A stretch of 64,000 nucleotides of DNA from Oscillospiraceae bacterium (GTDB lineage Bacteria; Bacillota; Clostridia; Oscillospirales; Oscillospiraceae): contig JAGAQA010000003.1 of NCBI GenBank assembly GCA_017622995.1, forward strand, positions 1-64,000, written 5' to 3'. Of the stretch, positions 50,806 to 58,595 are shown one piece after another. The notes beneath the pieces are model-generated. The model made no database searches and was not told the origin of the DNA. It saw only the letters and a program-made list of their open reading frames with translations. A program made the translations under genes and the position numbers. The first letter of the stretch is position 1; each line of letters starts with the position of its first letter.

Positions 50806-53800
50806 ATGGTTTATCGTGTATATGTAGAAAAGAAAGAGGGACAGACCTTTGACGCCCAGGGCCTTCTGGGGGAACTGCGGGACTTTCTGCAGATTGGGGG
50901 GCTCACCGGACTGCGGCTGCTGAACCGGTATGACGCGGAGAACATAGACGAAGAGCTGTTCCGCTATGCCGTGAACACGGTGTTTTCGGAACCCCAGGTG
51001 GACAACGTCAGCTATGAAGTGCCCCAGGGCGATGTGGTTTTCGCGGTGGAGCCTCTGCCCGGCCAGTACGACCAGCGGGCGGATTCCGCTGCCCAGTGCA
51101 TCCAGATCATCTCCCAGGGAAATCGTCCCACAGTGCGCACCGCCAAGGTGTATGTGCTGTCCGGCTCCCTCAGTGAGGCGGACGTGGCGGCCATCAAGAA
51201 ATACGTGATCAATGCCGTGGAAAGCCGGGAAGCCTCCCTGGAAAAGCCGGAGACCCTGGCCATTGACTATGCCATTCCGGAAACCGTTGCCACGGTTGCG
51301 GGCTTTATTTCCATGGACGAAGCGGCCCTTTCTCAGCTTCTGGACAAGCTGGGCCTTGCCATGGACCTGGATGACCTGAAGTTCCTGCAGGCCTACTTCC
51401 GGGACGAGGAGCACCGGGATCCCACCATCACCGAGATCCGGGTGGTGGATACCTATTGGTCCGACCACTGCCGGCACACCACCTTCTCCACCCACCTGGA
51501 CAAGGTGACCATCCACAATGAGGCCGTGCAGAAAGCCTATGAGCAGTATCTTGCCGCCCGTGTGGCGGTTTACGGGGAAGAGAAGGCGGCTCAGCGGCCC
51601 CAGACCCTGATGGATATTGCCACCATCGGCGCCAAGTACCTGAAAAAGCAGGGAATGCTCCCGGAGCTGGACGAGAGCGAGGAGATCAACGCCTGCTCCA
51701 TCCATGTTACCGCAACGGTGAATGGGGAAGACCAGGACTGGCTCCTGATGTTCAAGAACGAAACCCACAACCATCCCACGGAGATAGAGCCCTTTGGCGG
51801 CGCGGCCACCTGTATCGGCGGCTGCATCCGGGACCCCCTGTCCGGCCGTGCCTATGTGCATCAGGCCATGCGTGTCACCGGCGCCGGTGATCCCCGCACC
51901 TCTTTAAAGGATACCCTCCCCGGCAAGCTCTCCCAGAGAAAGCTCTGCCAGACCGCGGCGGCAGGCTACTCCTCCTACGGCAACCAGATTGGTCTGGCTA
52001 CCGGTCATGTGGCGGAGCTGTATCACGAGGGCTTTGTTGCCAAGCGCCTGGAGTGCGGCGCCGTGGTTGCTGCCGCTCCCGCGGGCAATGTCCGCCGGGA
52101 ATGCCCCAAAGCCGGAGATGTGGTGATCCTGCTGGGCGGCCGTACCGGCCGGGACGGCATCGGCGGTGCCACCGGCTCCTCCAAGAGCCACAATATGAAG
52201 TCCCTGACCACCATGGCTTCCGAGGTTCAGAAGGGCAACGCCCCCGAAGAGCGGAAGATCCAGCGCCTGTTCCGGGACGGCAAGGTCACCCGGCTCATCA
52301 AGCGCTGCAATGATTTCGGTGCCGGCGGTGTATCCGTTGCCATCGGCGAGCTGGCCGACGGCCTGCGCATCGACCTGGATGCCGTGCGGAAGAAGTACGA
52401 GGGCCTGGACGGCACGGAGCTGGCCATCTCCGAATCTCAGGAGCGTATGGCAGTGGTCGTTGCCCCCGAGGACGCGGATGCCTTCATTGCCGCCGCGGAA
52501 AAGGAGAATCTGGAAGCCTACCGGGTGGCCTTGGTCACGGAAGAGGCTCGGATGGTCATGACCTGGAAGGGAAGAGAGATTGCCAATCTGTCCCGGGATT
52601 TCCTGAACACCAACGGCGCCGTAAAGCACGCCCAGGTGGAGGTGCCCGCCGCGAAGGAATACGCGCCTGCCTACACCGGACTGAAGGACCTGGCTTCCCA
52701 GCTGAAGTTTGCCTCCCAGAGAGGTCTGGTGGAGCGGTTCGATGCCACCATCGGCGCGGGCTCCCTTCTGATGCCCTTCGGCGGTAAAAATCAGTCCACC
52801 CCCGAGCAGGCCATGGCAGCCAAGCTGCCGGTGCTGCCCGGTGAGCAGACCGATGCCGCCAGCGTGATGGCCTGGGGCTGTGATCCTGACCTGTTGAGCG
52901 CCGATCCCTTTGTGGGCGCCAAGATGAGCGTGATCTCTTCCATGGCAAAGATTGTGGCTGCCGGTGCGGACTATCGGAAAGCTTACCTCACCTTACAGGA
53001 GTTCTTTGAAAAGCTGAGAAACGAGCCCCAGCGCTGGGGCAAGCCCTTTGAGGCCCTGCTGGGTGCACTGGATGCCCAGCTGCATCTGGGCGCCGCTGCC
53101 ATCGGCGGAAAGGACTCCATGTCCGGCACCTTCCTCGACAAGGATGTGCCGCCTACGGTGATCTCCTTTGCCATTGCGCCTCTGAAGGCAGAGGAAGTCA
53201 TCTCCAATGAGTTTAAGCAGGCCGGTCACCCCGTCTACTATTTCGGGGTTGAGGACGGCAGCTATGAAGCGTTGAAGGACACCTGGGAGCGGTTCCACGC
53301 TCTGTGCCAGGCCGGGAAGGTTGCGGCCGCCTGGGCTGTGGATGCCGGCGGCGTACCGGAAGCGGTGATGAAGATGTCCTTCGGCAATTCCATCGGCTTT
53401 GCCGCCGAAGAGCATGCGCCCCGGCATGAGGGCCCCTGCTACGGTGCAATCCTTGCCGAGCTGACGGAGGACTGCGATTTCGGCAGCCGAATCGGCTATA
53501 CCACCGGGGAAGAAACCATTACCTATGGTGGGGAAAGCGCTTCCATTGAAGAGCTGTATGCCCGGAATACCGGGGTTCTGGAGAAGGTCTATGCCACCAA
53601 GACCCAGGAGACCAAGAAAGAGATTCCGGCGTTCTCCCATGCGGCAGCTTCTTATCCGGCTCCCGCTGTGAAGGTGGCAAAGCCCAGGGTGCTGATTCCT
53701 GTATTCCCCGGCACCAACTGCGAGTATGATTCCGCCCGGGCGGTGATGGCCGCGGGAGCGGAAGCGGATATTGCGGTGATCCGCAACCTGACCGCCGATG

Positions 53801-54477
53801 ATGTGGCCAGAAGCGTAGAGGATGTGGCCAAGCGGATTGGGGACAGCCAGATGATCTTCATCCCCGGCGGCTTCTCCGGCGGCGATGAGCCCGATGGCTC
53901 CGCCAAGTTCATCACCGCTTTCTTCCGGAATCCTGCCATTAAGGAGCAGGTTATGAAGCTTCTGGAAGAGCGGGATGGCCTGATGTGCGGCATCTGCAAC
54001 GGCTTCCAGGCCCTCATTAAGCTGGGTCTGGTGCCCTACGGCAAGATCATCGAAACCGATGACACCTGCCCCACGCTGACCTTTAATACCATCGGTCGGC
54101 ATCAGAGCCGCATCGTCCGCACCCGGGTGGCTTCCAACAAGTCCCCCTGGCTGAGCCTGACGAATGTTGGGGATGTGTACAACGTACCCATTTCCCACGG
54201 CGAGGGCAAGTTCCTGGCAAGCGAGGCCCTGGTGAAGCAGCTGGCGGAAAATGGTCAGATTGCCACCCAGTACGTGGATCTGGCGGGGAACCCCACCATG
54301 GACGCGGCCTTCAACCCCAACGGCTCCGTCTGCGCCATCGAGGGCATTACCTCTCCCGACGGCCGTATCTTTGGCAAGATGGGCCACAGCGAGCGCATCG
54401 GCAGGAATCTCTACCGCAATGTTCCCGGCGAATACGACATCCGGATGTTCGAGGCCGCGGTGAAGTATTTTAAGTAA
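50806..54477 (+). CDS. purL: Phosphoribosylformylglycinamidine synthase, fused type
   Basis: 1223-aa single-chain FGAM synthase of the clostridial type, replacing the PurS-PurQ-PurL set usual in Bacillus. Order: N-terminal PurS-like region (1-150), catalytic repeats with DTYWSDHCRHTTFSTHLDKV and ETHNHPTEIEPFGGAATCIG, second AIRS-like half (GGKDSMSGTF), and a C-terminal glutaminase (about 965-1223) with the nucleophile in MCGICNGFQALI and His/Glu near GHSERIGRNLY. GGGAGG precedes the ATG. Last gene of the operon. Confidence 0.95.
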   Translation: MVYRVYVEKKEGQTFDAQGLLGELRDFLQIGGLTGLRLLNRYDAENIDEELFRYAVNTVFSEPQVDNVSYEVPQGDVVFAVEPLPGQYDQRADSAAQCIQIISQGNRPTVRTAKVYVLSGSLSEADVAAIKKYVINAVESREASLEKPETLAIDYAIPETVATVAGFISMDEAALSQLLDKLGLAMDLDDLKFLQAYFRDEEHRDPTITEIRVVDTYWSDHCRHTTFSTHLDKVTIHNEAVQKAYEQYLAARVAVYGEEKAAQRPQTLMDIATIGAKYLKKQGMLPELDESEEINACSIHVTATVNGEDQDWLLMFKNETHNHPTEIEPFGGAATCIGGCIRDPLSGRAYVHQAMRVTGAGDPRTSLKDTLPGKLSQRKLCQTAAAGYSSYGNQIGLATGHVAELYHEGFVAKRLECGAVVAAAPAGNVRRECPKAGDVVILLGGRTGRDGIGGATGSSKSHNMKSLTTMASEVQKGNAPEERKIQRLFRDGKVTRLIKRCNDFGAGGVSVAIGELADGLRIDLDAVRKKYEGLDGTELAISESQERMAVVVAPEDADAFIAAAEKENLEAYRVALVTEEARMVMTWKGREIANLSRDFLNTNGAVKHAQVEVPAAKEYAPAYTGLKDLASQLKFASQRGLVERFDATIGAGSLLMPFGGKNQSTPEQAMAAKLPVLPGEQTDAASVMAWGCDPDLLSADPFVGAKMSVISSMAKIVAAGADYRKAYLTLQEFFEKLRNEPQRWGKPFEALLGALDAQLHLGAAAIGGKDSMSGTFLDKDVPPTVISFAIAPLKAEEVISNEFKQAGHPVYYFGVEDGSYEALKDTWERFHALCQAGKVAAAWAVDAGGVPEAVMKMSFGNSIGFAAEEHAPRHEGPCYGAILAELTEDCDFGSRIGYTTGEETITYGGESASIEELYARNTGVLEKVYATKTQETKKEIPAFSHAAASYPAPAVKVAKPRVLIPVFPGTNCEYDSARAVMAAGAEADIAVIRNLTADDVARSVEDVAKRIGDSQMIFIPGGFSGGDEPDGSAKFITAFFRNPAIKEQVMKLLEERDGLMCGICNGFQALIKLGLVPYGKIIETDDTCPTLTFNTIGRHQSRIVRTRVASNKSPWLSLTNVGDVYNVPISHGEGKFLASEALVKQLAENGQIATQYVDLAGNPTMDAAFNPNGSVCAIEGITSPDGRIFGKMGHSERIGRNLYRNVPGEYDIRMFEAAVKYFK

Positions 54478-54491
54478 TCATATCCTGTCTG

Positions 54492-54533
54492 CAACAAGCC
54501 ACCCACAAAGGGGTGGCTTGTTGTGTGTTTTTT
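54492..54533 (+). terminator. Terminator of the purine operon
   Basis: CAACAAGCCACCC/GGGTGGCTTGTTG with a 6-base loop, then TGTGTTTTTT. Confidence 0.93.
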
Positions 54534-54566
54534 GTGCGCGAAAGGGGGATTTATCTGGTTAAGGAT

Positions 54567-54734
54567 TGCGCCCGTAGGGCGCATATGTCTTCCTCCTGCT
54601 GGAGGAAGGCGTCTCGCCCGTAAAGGCGAGACGGATGGTGGAGGGGACCCGGAAAGAATCACAGATACACCGAATTGAGTGATACGCCCCCCTTACCTTC
54701 CCTGGCAGGGAAGGTGGCACGCTCAAAGCGCGTG
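54567..54734. repeat. Cluster of palindromes (REP-like)
   Basis: Four consecutive perfect hairpins: TGCGCCCGTAGGGCGCA (54567), CTTCCTCCTGCTGGAGGAAG (54589), CGTCTCGCC/GGCGAGACG (54610-54633), and ACCTTCCC/GGGAAGGT (54695-54715). A weaker one, CACGC/GCGTG, lies at 54718. No credible gene lies in the 562-bp gap 54478-55039; short ORFs here are by-products of the palindromes. Confidence 0.7.
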
Positions 54735-54907
54735 ACGGATGAGTTGAAAGCATATCTGTTATGGAACCACAGGTTGAGAGGAACCGGGAAAAATCTCCTG
54801 CTTCATATTGGACAGGAATTGGCAGAGAAAACAGCGGAAGAAGATATAACCAGCGCCTGAAGGAGGCAAAACCTGGTTTAGACGCGATGTTTAATCTATC
54901 AACACAC

Positions 54908-54945
54908 AAACGCCTCGGTTTTCTTAATGCAAAACCGAGGCGTTT
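54908..54945. terminator. Bidirectional terminator
   Basis: AAACGCCTCGGTTTT/AAAACCGAGGCGTTT with an 8-base loop and T6 on the plus strand. It faces the end of the minus-strand secreted-protein gene. Confidence 0.85.
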
Positions 54946-55039
54946 TTTGAGGCTCCCTATTCAGCGTTAGCAATTCATTCCGTATTATTCGCTGTAGGCA
55001 TCTGTGGCTTTCAGGGGTAAATTCTTGTGAGAAGCAAAT

Positions 55040-55492
55040 TCAACTGAGATTTCCGTTGGCATCACAGGAAAGTGTCATATCCGATGAAACTTTTGCAACG
55101 GTAATCCCTGATACTTTTCTGCCCATAGTAATCTGGGCAGATGCTGTGTTCCCGCTTTTGCTTGCCGACTTGCTGACGGTATACCATGCTGAATCATAGA
55201 TGGTTACGCTTGCACTGGAGGACGTGCAATTTGCGCTTGAACCTGTATACGTAAAGCTGCCTGTCAAAACAGCTTTCCATTTTGCAGTTCCGTCGCTATC
55301 ATAATGTGTGTTCACTTTGTTCCCTGTAACTGATTTGGAAGAACGGAGGCTTTCTTTATGAATTTCAGTGATGGTATAGCTCCCGTCATTAAAGTATTCG
55401 ATGTTTGAACTGCTTCCCTCGGCGCAGGACAATACAGGCAATGCACAAATTGCCATGGTCAGTACAAGTAAACAGCATAAAATACGTCTCAT
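55040..55492 (-). CDS. Secreted protein of unknown function
   Basis: 150 aa with a clear signal peptide (RRILCCLLVLTMAICALPVL). The mature part is rich in Ser and Thr and in beta strands (AVLTGSFTYTGSSANCTSSS, VTIYDSAWYTVSKSASKSG). It ends DANGNLS. It resembles small exported proteins common in gut Firmicutes, with no known role. AAGGAGGAG lies upstream. It follows the PadR-linked gene by 16 bp, so the three minus-strand genes are probably one transcript. Base composition is more AT-rich than the chromosome around it. Confidence 0.78.
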   Translation of the reverse strand: MRRILCCLLVLTMAICALPVLSCAEGSSSNIEYFNDGSYTITEIHKESLRSSKSVTGNKVNTHYDSDGTAKWKAVLTGSFTYTGSSANCTSSSASVTIYDSAWYTVSKSASKSGNTASAQITMGRKVSGITVAKVSSDMTLSCDANGNLS

Positions 55493-55508
55493 TTCAGCTC
55501 CTCCTTAG

Positions 55509-55895
55509 TTAATTTCTTGCAATTTCTACTACTTCTACTACGTTATAGCCATTCATATCCTTCTTAAAGGAAAGAAAACTGGCTGCAATCAATGCGATCC
55601 ATAGAATCAATGCAATGAACACCCCAATTAAGAATATATGTAAAATGCTTTTTTTTACATGTAATGCCTTAATTAGCTCCTCTGATTCCATTTCTTGGGT
55701 ATAGGTTGTGGCAATTTCCGCTGGAGAACCAAATCGCTCTTGTAGCTGTTTATAAGAAATGGTTGCACCATTAGAAACATAGTCCTGGACAGAGCTTTGT
55801 ATCTTTTTCAGGAGTCGTCTCTTCTGCTTCCAACTGCCCGGAAGTTCCTTGCCAATCTCCTTCAGATACCACATGACATAGACATTCGTCCACAC
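55509..55895 (-). CDS. DUF1700/DUF6120-like small membrane protein, probably frameshifted at the 5' end
   Basis: 128 aa as read from GTG 55895. An N-terminal helical domain (YLKEIGKELPGSWKQKRRLL, LQERFGSPAEIA) of the type encoded beside PadR regulators is followed by one transmembrane helix (HIFLIGVFIALILWIALIAA). The expected N-terminus, VNKSVDECL, is readable just upstream but in the PadR frame. A one-base indel near 55870 may have split it. The PadR gene overlaps by 125 bp as a result. Start uncertain. Confidence 0.65.
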   Translation of the reverse strand: MWTNVYVMWYLKEIGKELPGSWKQKRRLLKKIQSSVQDYVSNGATISYKQLQERFGSPAEIATTYTQEMESEELIKALHVKKSILHIFLIGVFIALILWIALIAASFLSFKKDMNGYNVVEVVEIARN

Positions 55896-56238
55896 TTTTG
55901 TTCACCCCTTTTATGATTTGCAAAACGCCGCGGGTTACTTCTTCATATTCTTGAGTTAGTTCCTTCAGCCGTTGTCTGCCCGATGGTTCCAGATGATAGT
56001 AAACCCGGGTCATTCGCTTACCGACCTGAACTTTCCTGTCAGTAATCAACCCCTGATCAACCAACTTGTAAAGAACCGGATACAGGGATCCCTCCTGGGT
56101 CACAATGGCGCCTCCGCTTTCTCGTTCCGTTTCCTGTACAAGTTGGTAGCCATACATATCTTCCTTTGCTAATAATCCGAGAATCACCAATGTCATAACC
56201 CCACGGCGGAAGCCGCCCGGACTGCTGCTAATCGTCAT
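55771..56238 (-). CDS. PadR-family transcriptional regulator
   Basis: 155 aa as read. The winged helix is textbook PadR: RRGVMTLVILGLLAKEDMYG, then YQLVQETERES, GSLYPVLYKLVDQGLITDRK and RVYYHLEPSGRQRLKEL. The start follows AGGAGG. Typical PadR ends near residue 110. Here the frame runs on for about 45 more residues through the next gene, which suggests a lost stop or indel. Probably autoregulated through the palindrome at its -10. Confidence 0.85.
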   Translation of the reverse strand: MTISSSPGGFRRGVMTLVILGLLAKEDMYGYQLVQETERESGGAIVTQEGSLYPVLYKLVDQGLITDRKVQVGKRMTRVYYHLEPSGRQRLKELTQEYEEVTRGVLQIIKGVNKSVDECLCHVVSEGDWQGTSGQLEAEETTPEKDTKLCPGLCF

Positions 56239-56259
56239 CTCCCTATCCTCCTTTCTGCT

Positions 56260-56287
56260 ATTATAGTACAATATAATTAGAATTCAA
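56260..56287 (-). promoter_or_regulatory. padR promoter with overlapping palindrome
   Basis: On the minus strand: TTGAAT, 16 bp, TATAAT. The -10 is one arm of a palindrome ATTATA-6-TATAAT (56260-56277), a plausible PadR operator. Confidence 0.6.
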
Positions 56288-56310
56288 TACTTTTCTAACA
56301 AAAGTAATTG

Positions 56311-56339
56311 TTGACAAAGTACATTTGTTATGATATACT
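56311..56339 (+). promoter_or_regulatory. Strong promoter of the AT-rich secreted-protein gene
   Basis: TTGACA (56311-56316), 17 bp, TATACT (56334-56339). Confidence 0.8.
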
Positions 56340-56345
56340 CAGCTT

Positions 56346-56715
56346 ATCAATAAAGAGAAGCTGAGATAGTTCCTTCTTGCAACGTTGAAAACCGGATAGC
56401 GAATAGGGACAGACTCCAGGATTCATTTTGTATCGTTTTACAACATTGAGAAAAAGAGAATGCGTACTGTGTTTGAGCCTTTACTGGAAGTCATCGACGT
56501 TATGTAAATCAACCTGGATTGAAATAGGCTGAATCAGGGAGAAAACGTGCAGGCATCGATTTACCAGAATTCACTTGAAGGGAGAGATAATAAACTAGGA
56601 ATACAATGAAACTGTATGTCCACATGTGGTTCAGAACAGTATGTGTTGCACCGGTATTCTCAAAAAGCAGTGAACAAGAAAAAATTATCAAAAAGAAAGG
56701 ATGTATGACCGCATT
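56346..56715 (+). other. Long untranslated leader of about 370 nt
   Basis: Between the promoter and the next gene lie 370 bases without a credible ORF. It opens with a hairpin CTCAGCTT/AAGCTGAG (56338-56365). I recognise no riboswitch class. It may hold regulatory RNA or simply be eroded DNA. Confidence 0.4.
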
Positions 56716-57351
56716 ATGAAAAAGTTAGTTTCACTGGTAATGAGCATATGTATTCTTTTGGCAATTATTCCTGTTTCTGGTTTTGCTGAAACAGCGGAGA
56801 TTAGTGATCACTATAAGCTAATCGATCTTGCTGATGAGGTATTCCCAGAGTATTCAAAATTAATTCACAGCACCCCAAGCGCTACATCTAATTATTCAAG
56901 AGGAAAAGACGATACTATTGTACATTGTGAAACACGTCAAGTAACAAACGACGAATCACTTACACTTGTCGAGTATGAAAGCGGAAACATTCTTCTTTTG
57001 GATGCAAGAAGTACAGGGTTTTCTGTAGAAGAAAACAAGTCTGATCCTACATATGAAGGCTCCTATAAATACGGTAGCGTAGACTATACAGTTACAAGCA
57101 CAGTGGCATTGGGTGTGTTTTATTTGAAAAATGTTTGCTATGCAATCAGTATGAATCGTACAGGGCAGTTTACCAGTTACGGGACGCCCTCGGTTAACAA
57201 TTCTTCTGATATGCACTACTCGAATATGGGAAATGATTCTGTAACAATCAAATATTTTCTAACATTCAATTGGAATGCCGCAAAGAAAACCTATGCAGAT
57301 TTCAGAGTGAGCATTTCGAATGGCGTTGTTAGCGGATACATTCAGGATTGA
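56716..57351 (+). CDS. Secreted protein of unknown function, AT-rich gene
   Basis: 211 aa from ATG 56716. A signal peptide (KKLVSLVMSICILLAIIPVS) ends near FAE. The mature part is hydrophilic and Ser/Thr/Asn/Tyr-rich, with beta-strand character (GSYKYGSVDYTVTSTVALGV, VTIKYFLTFNWNAAKKTYAD). No known domain. An in-frame ATG lies 15 bases upstream at 56701; AAAGG is too close to that one and rather far from 56716, so the start is ambiguous. GC content is well below that of neighbours, suggesting transfer. Confidence 0.75.
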   Translation: MKKLVSLVMSICILLAIIPVSGFAETAEISDHYKLIDLADEVFPEYSKLIHSTPSATSNYSRGKDDTIVHCETRQVTNDESLTLVEYESGNILLLDARSTGFSVEENKSDPTYEGSYKYGSVDYTVTSTVALGVFYLKNVCYAISMNRTGQFTSYGTPSVNNSSDMHYSNMGNDSVTIKYFLTFNWNAAKKTYADFRVSISNGVVSGYIQD

Positions 57352-57471
57352 TAGCGTAACAGGGTAAGCATTAATGCTATTGTCTTTGGAATGCTCCGTT
57401 CGTGGATGATTTGACAGCAAGTATTTCTTTTTGATATGCATCCTTGCTGCACGTTGATCATGGAGGGAAAA

Positions 57472-58335
57472 ATGAAGAAAATTCTATGCACAATCCTTTG
57501 TGTGGCATCGCTCCTTTTCGTGGCAGGATGCGGTAGTACAAAAGCGGCGCCTGAATTGAAACTGTCTGTTGAGAACAATAGAGAGTCCTACCTTTATTTT
57601 CCGGGCTCTGTCTTGGGGAAAAACCTGAATCCCGGAATGGATTATCAATATGTCGGGAATGTACAAATCCAGGTTGGACGGGAATCCCTTCCCTTGGAAA
57701 AGGCGATTCGAGATGGAAAAGTGACGATTCAGCAAATGTATGCCCAAGCGTGCAAGGATGGGGAGGAGCAAATCTGCACCCTAACCCGGCTGTCCCAAAA
57801 TGGCGTTACAAACAATCTGTTTTGTTATCCGGATTTCCAAATCAACATTGTGGATGACCTTCTGGAATACGACGGGCGGGATATTCCAGTTGCTTACCTC
57901 GCGGTTTCCAGTGCAGACCAGACGCCAAATACCATTGACGGTTGGGATTCCCAAAGAAAATCTCCCAGGGTGAAGGAAGACTGGGGGCTGACCTTCGAGG
58001 CGGCATTCTCCGGCAGTTCTCTTTCGGTTACCGTCCATCAATCCGGGGGAATGCAGCAGGGGACACTGACCGTGGAAAACGCTGCAATCATAGACCAGTA
58101 TCCCTTTGCGCTGTCAGATCAGGATGGGAATGTCCGGCTTACACAGCTGGAGGGAGCTCCTCTTACCATGGGCGGGGAAAGCAGTATGGAAATAAATCTG
58201 GCAGATTTTTTGGGGCAGGAACCGGAAAAGGGAACGTATGCCCTGAGAATATGCATCGAGGACCATGCTTTGTCCGGGCAGACGCACAAGCATCAAAGCA
58301 GCCAGTATTACAGCATCCCGTTTACGGTTCAATAA
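57472..58335 (+). CDS. Lipoprotein of unknown function
   Basis: 287 aa. The signal peptide ends with the lipobox FVAGC (Cys18). The mature part has no recognised domain; it includes a segment LEKAIRDGKVTIQQMYAQAC that resembles a DUF-type helical insert, and a C-terminal beta region. TGGAGGGAAAA precedes the ATG; 12 upstream codons are not used. 120 bp separate it from the previous AT-rich gene; GC rises again along this gene. Confidence 0.78.
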   Translation: MKKILCTILCVASLLFVAGCGSTKAAPELKLSVENNRESYLYFPGSVLGKNLNPGMDYQYVGNVQIQVGRESLPLEKAIRDGKVTIQQMYAQACKDGEEQICTLTRLSQNGVTNNLFCYPDFQINIVDDLLEYDGRDIPVAYLAVSSADQTPNTIDGWDSQRKSPRVKEDWGLTFEAAFSGSSLSVTVHQSGGMQQGTLTVENAAIIDQYPFALSDQDGNVRLTQLEGAPLTMGGESSMEINLADFLGQEPEKGTYALRICIEDHALSGQTHKHQSSQYYSIPFTVQ

Positions 58336-58362
58336 GAGGTAATGATTCACAAATTACTGAAA

Positions 58363-58398
58363 AAAACAGGGGCAGCCATGATGGCAGCCCCTGTTTTT
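58363..58398 (+). terminator. Terminator of the lipoprotein gene
   Basis: AAAACAGGGGC/GCCCCTGTTTT with an inner GCC/GGC stem, then T. Confidence 0.85.
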
Positions 58399-58408
58399 GT
58401 TGACCTTC

Positions 58409-58595
58409 TTAATTAATGTCTGCTGAATAAGCCGCCAATGCGGCTTATTCACACACCGAAGGTGTGTAATTTCAAAAAATGGCTCTTTTTAACCATTTTT
58501 TGAAATTCAGACAGCAATCAATGCCGAATAACGCAAAGATTGCCGGAAAGCCTTGGCTTTCAAGGCTTTTTGCGTTATTCAGTACGAATTAATTA
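58409..58595. repeat. 187-bp multi-hairpin element with terminal inverted repeats
   Basis: Ends TTAATTAAT...GCTGAATAA (58409-58430) and TTATTCAGTA...ATTAATTA (58575-58595) are imperfect inverted repeats. Inside are four hairpins: GAATAAGCCG/CGGCTTATTC, ACACACC/GGTGTGT, a 15-bp AATTTCAAAAAATGG pair, and GAATAACGCAAA/TTTGCGTTATTC. No ORF. The right end overlaps the galT stop. Looks like a folded MITE-type element that may now terminate galT. Confidence 0.68.

Noticed and set aside
54559-54909. 116-codon minus-strand ORF after purL
   Set aside because: It runs through the palindrome cluster; repeated sequence, not a gene.
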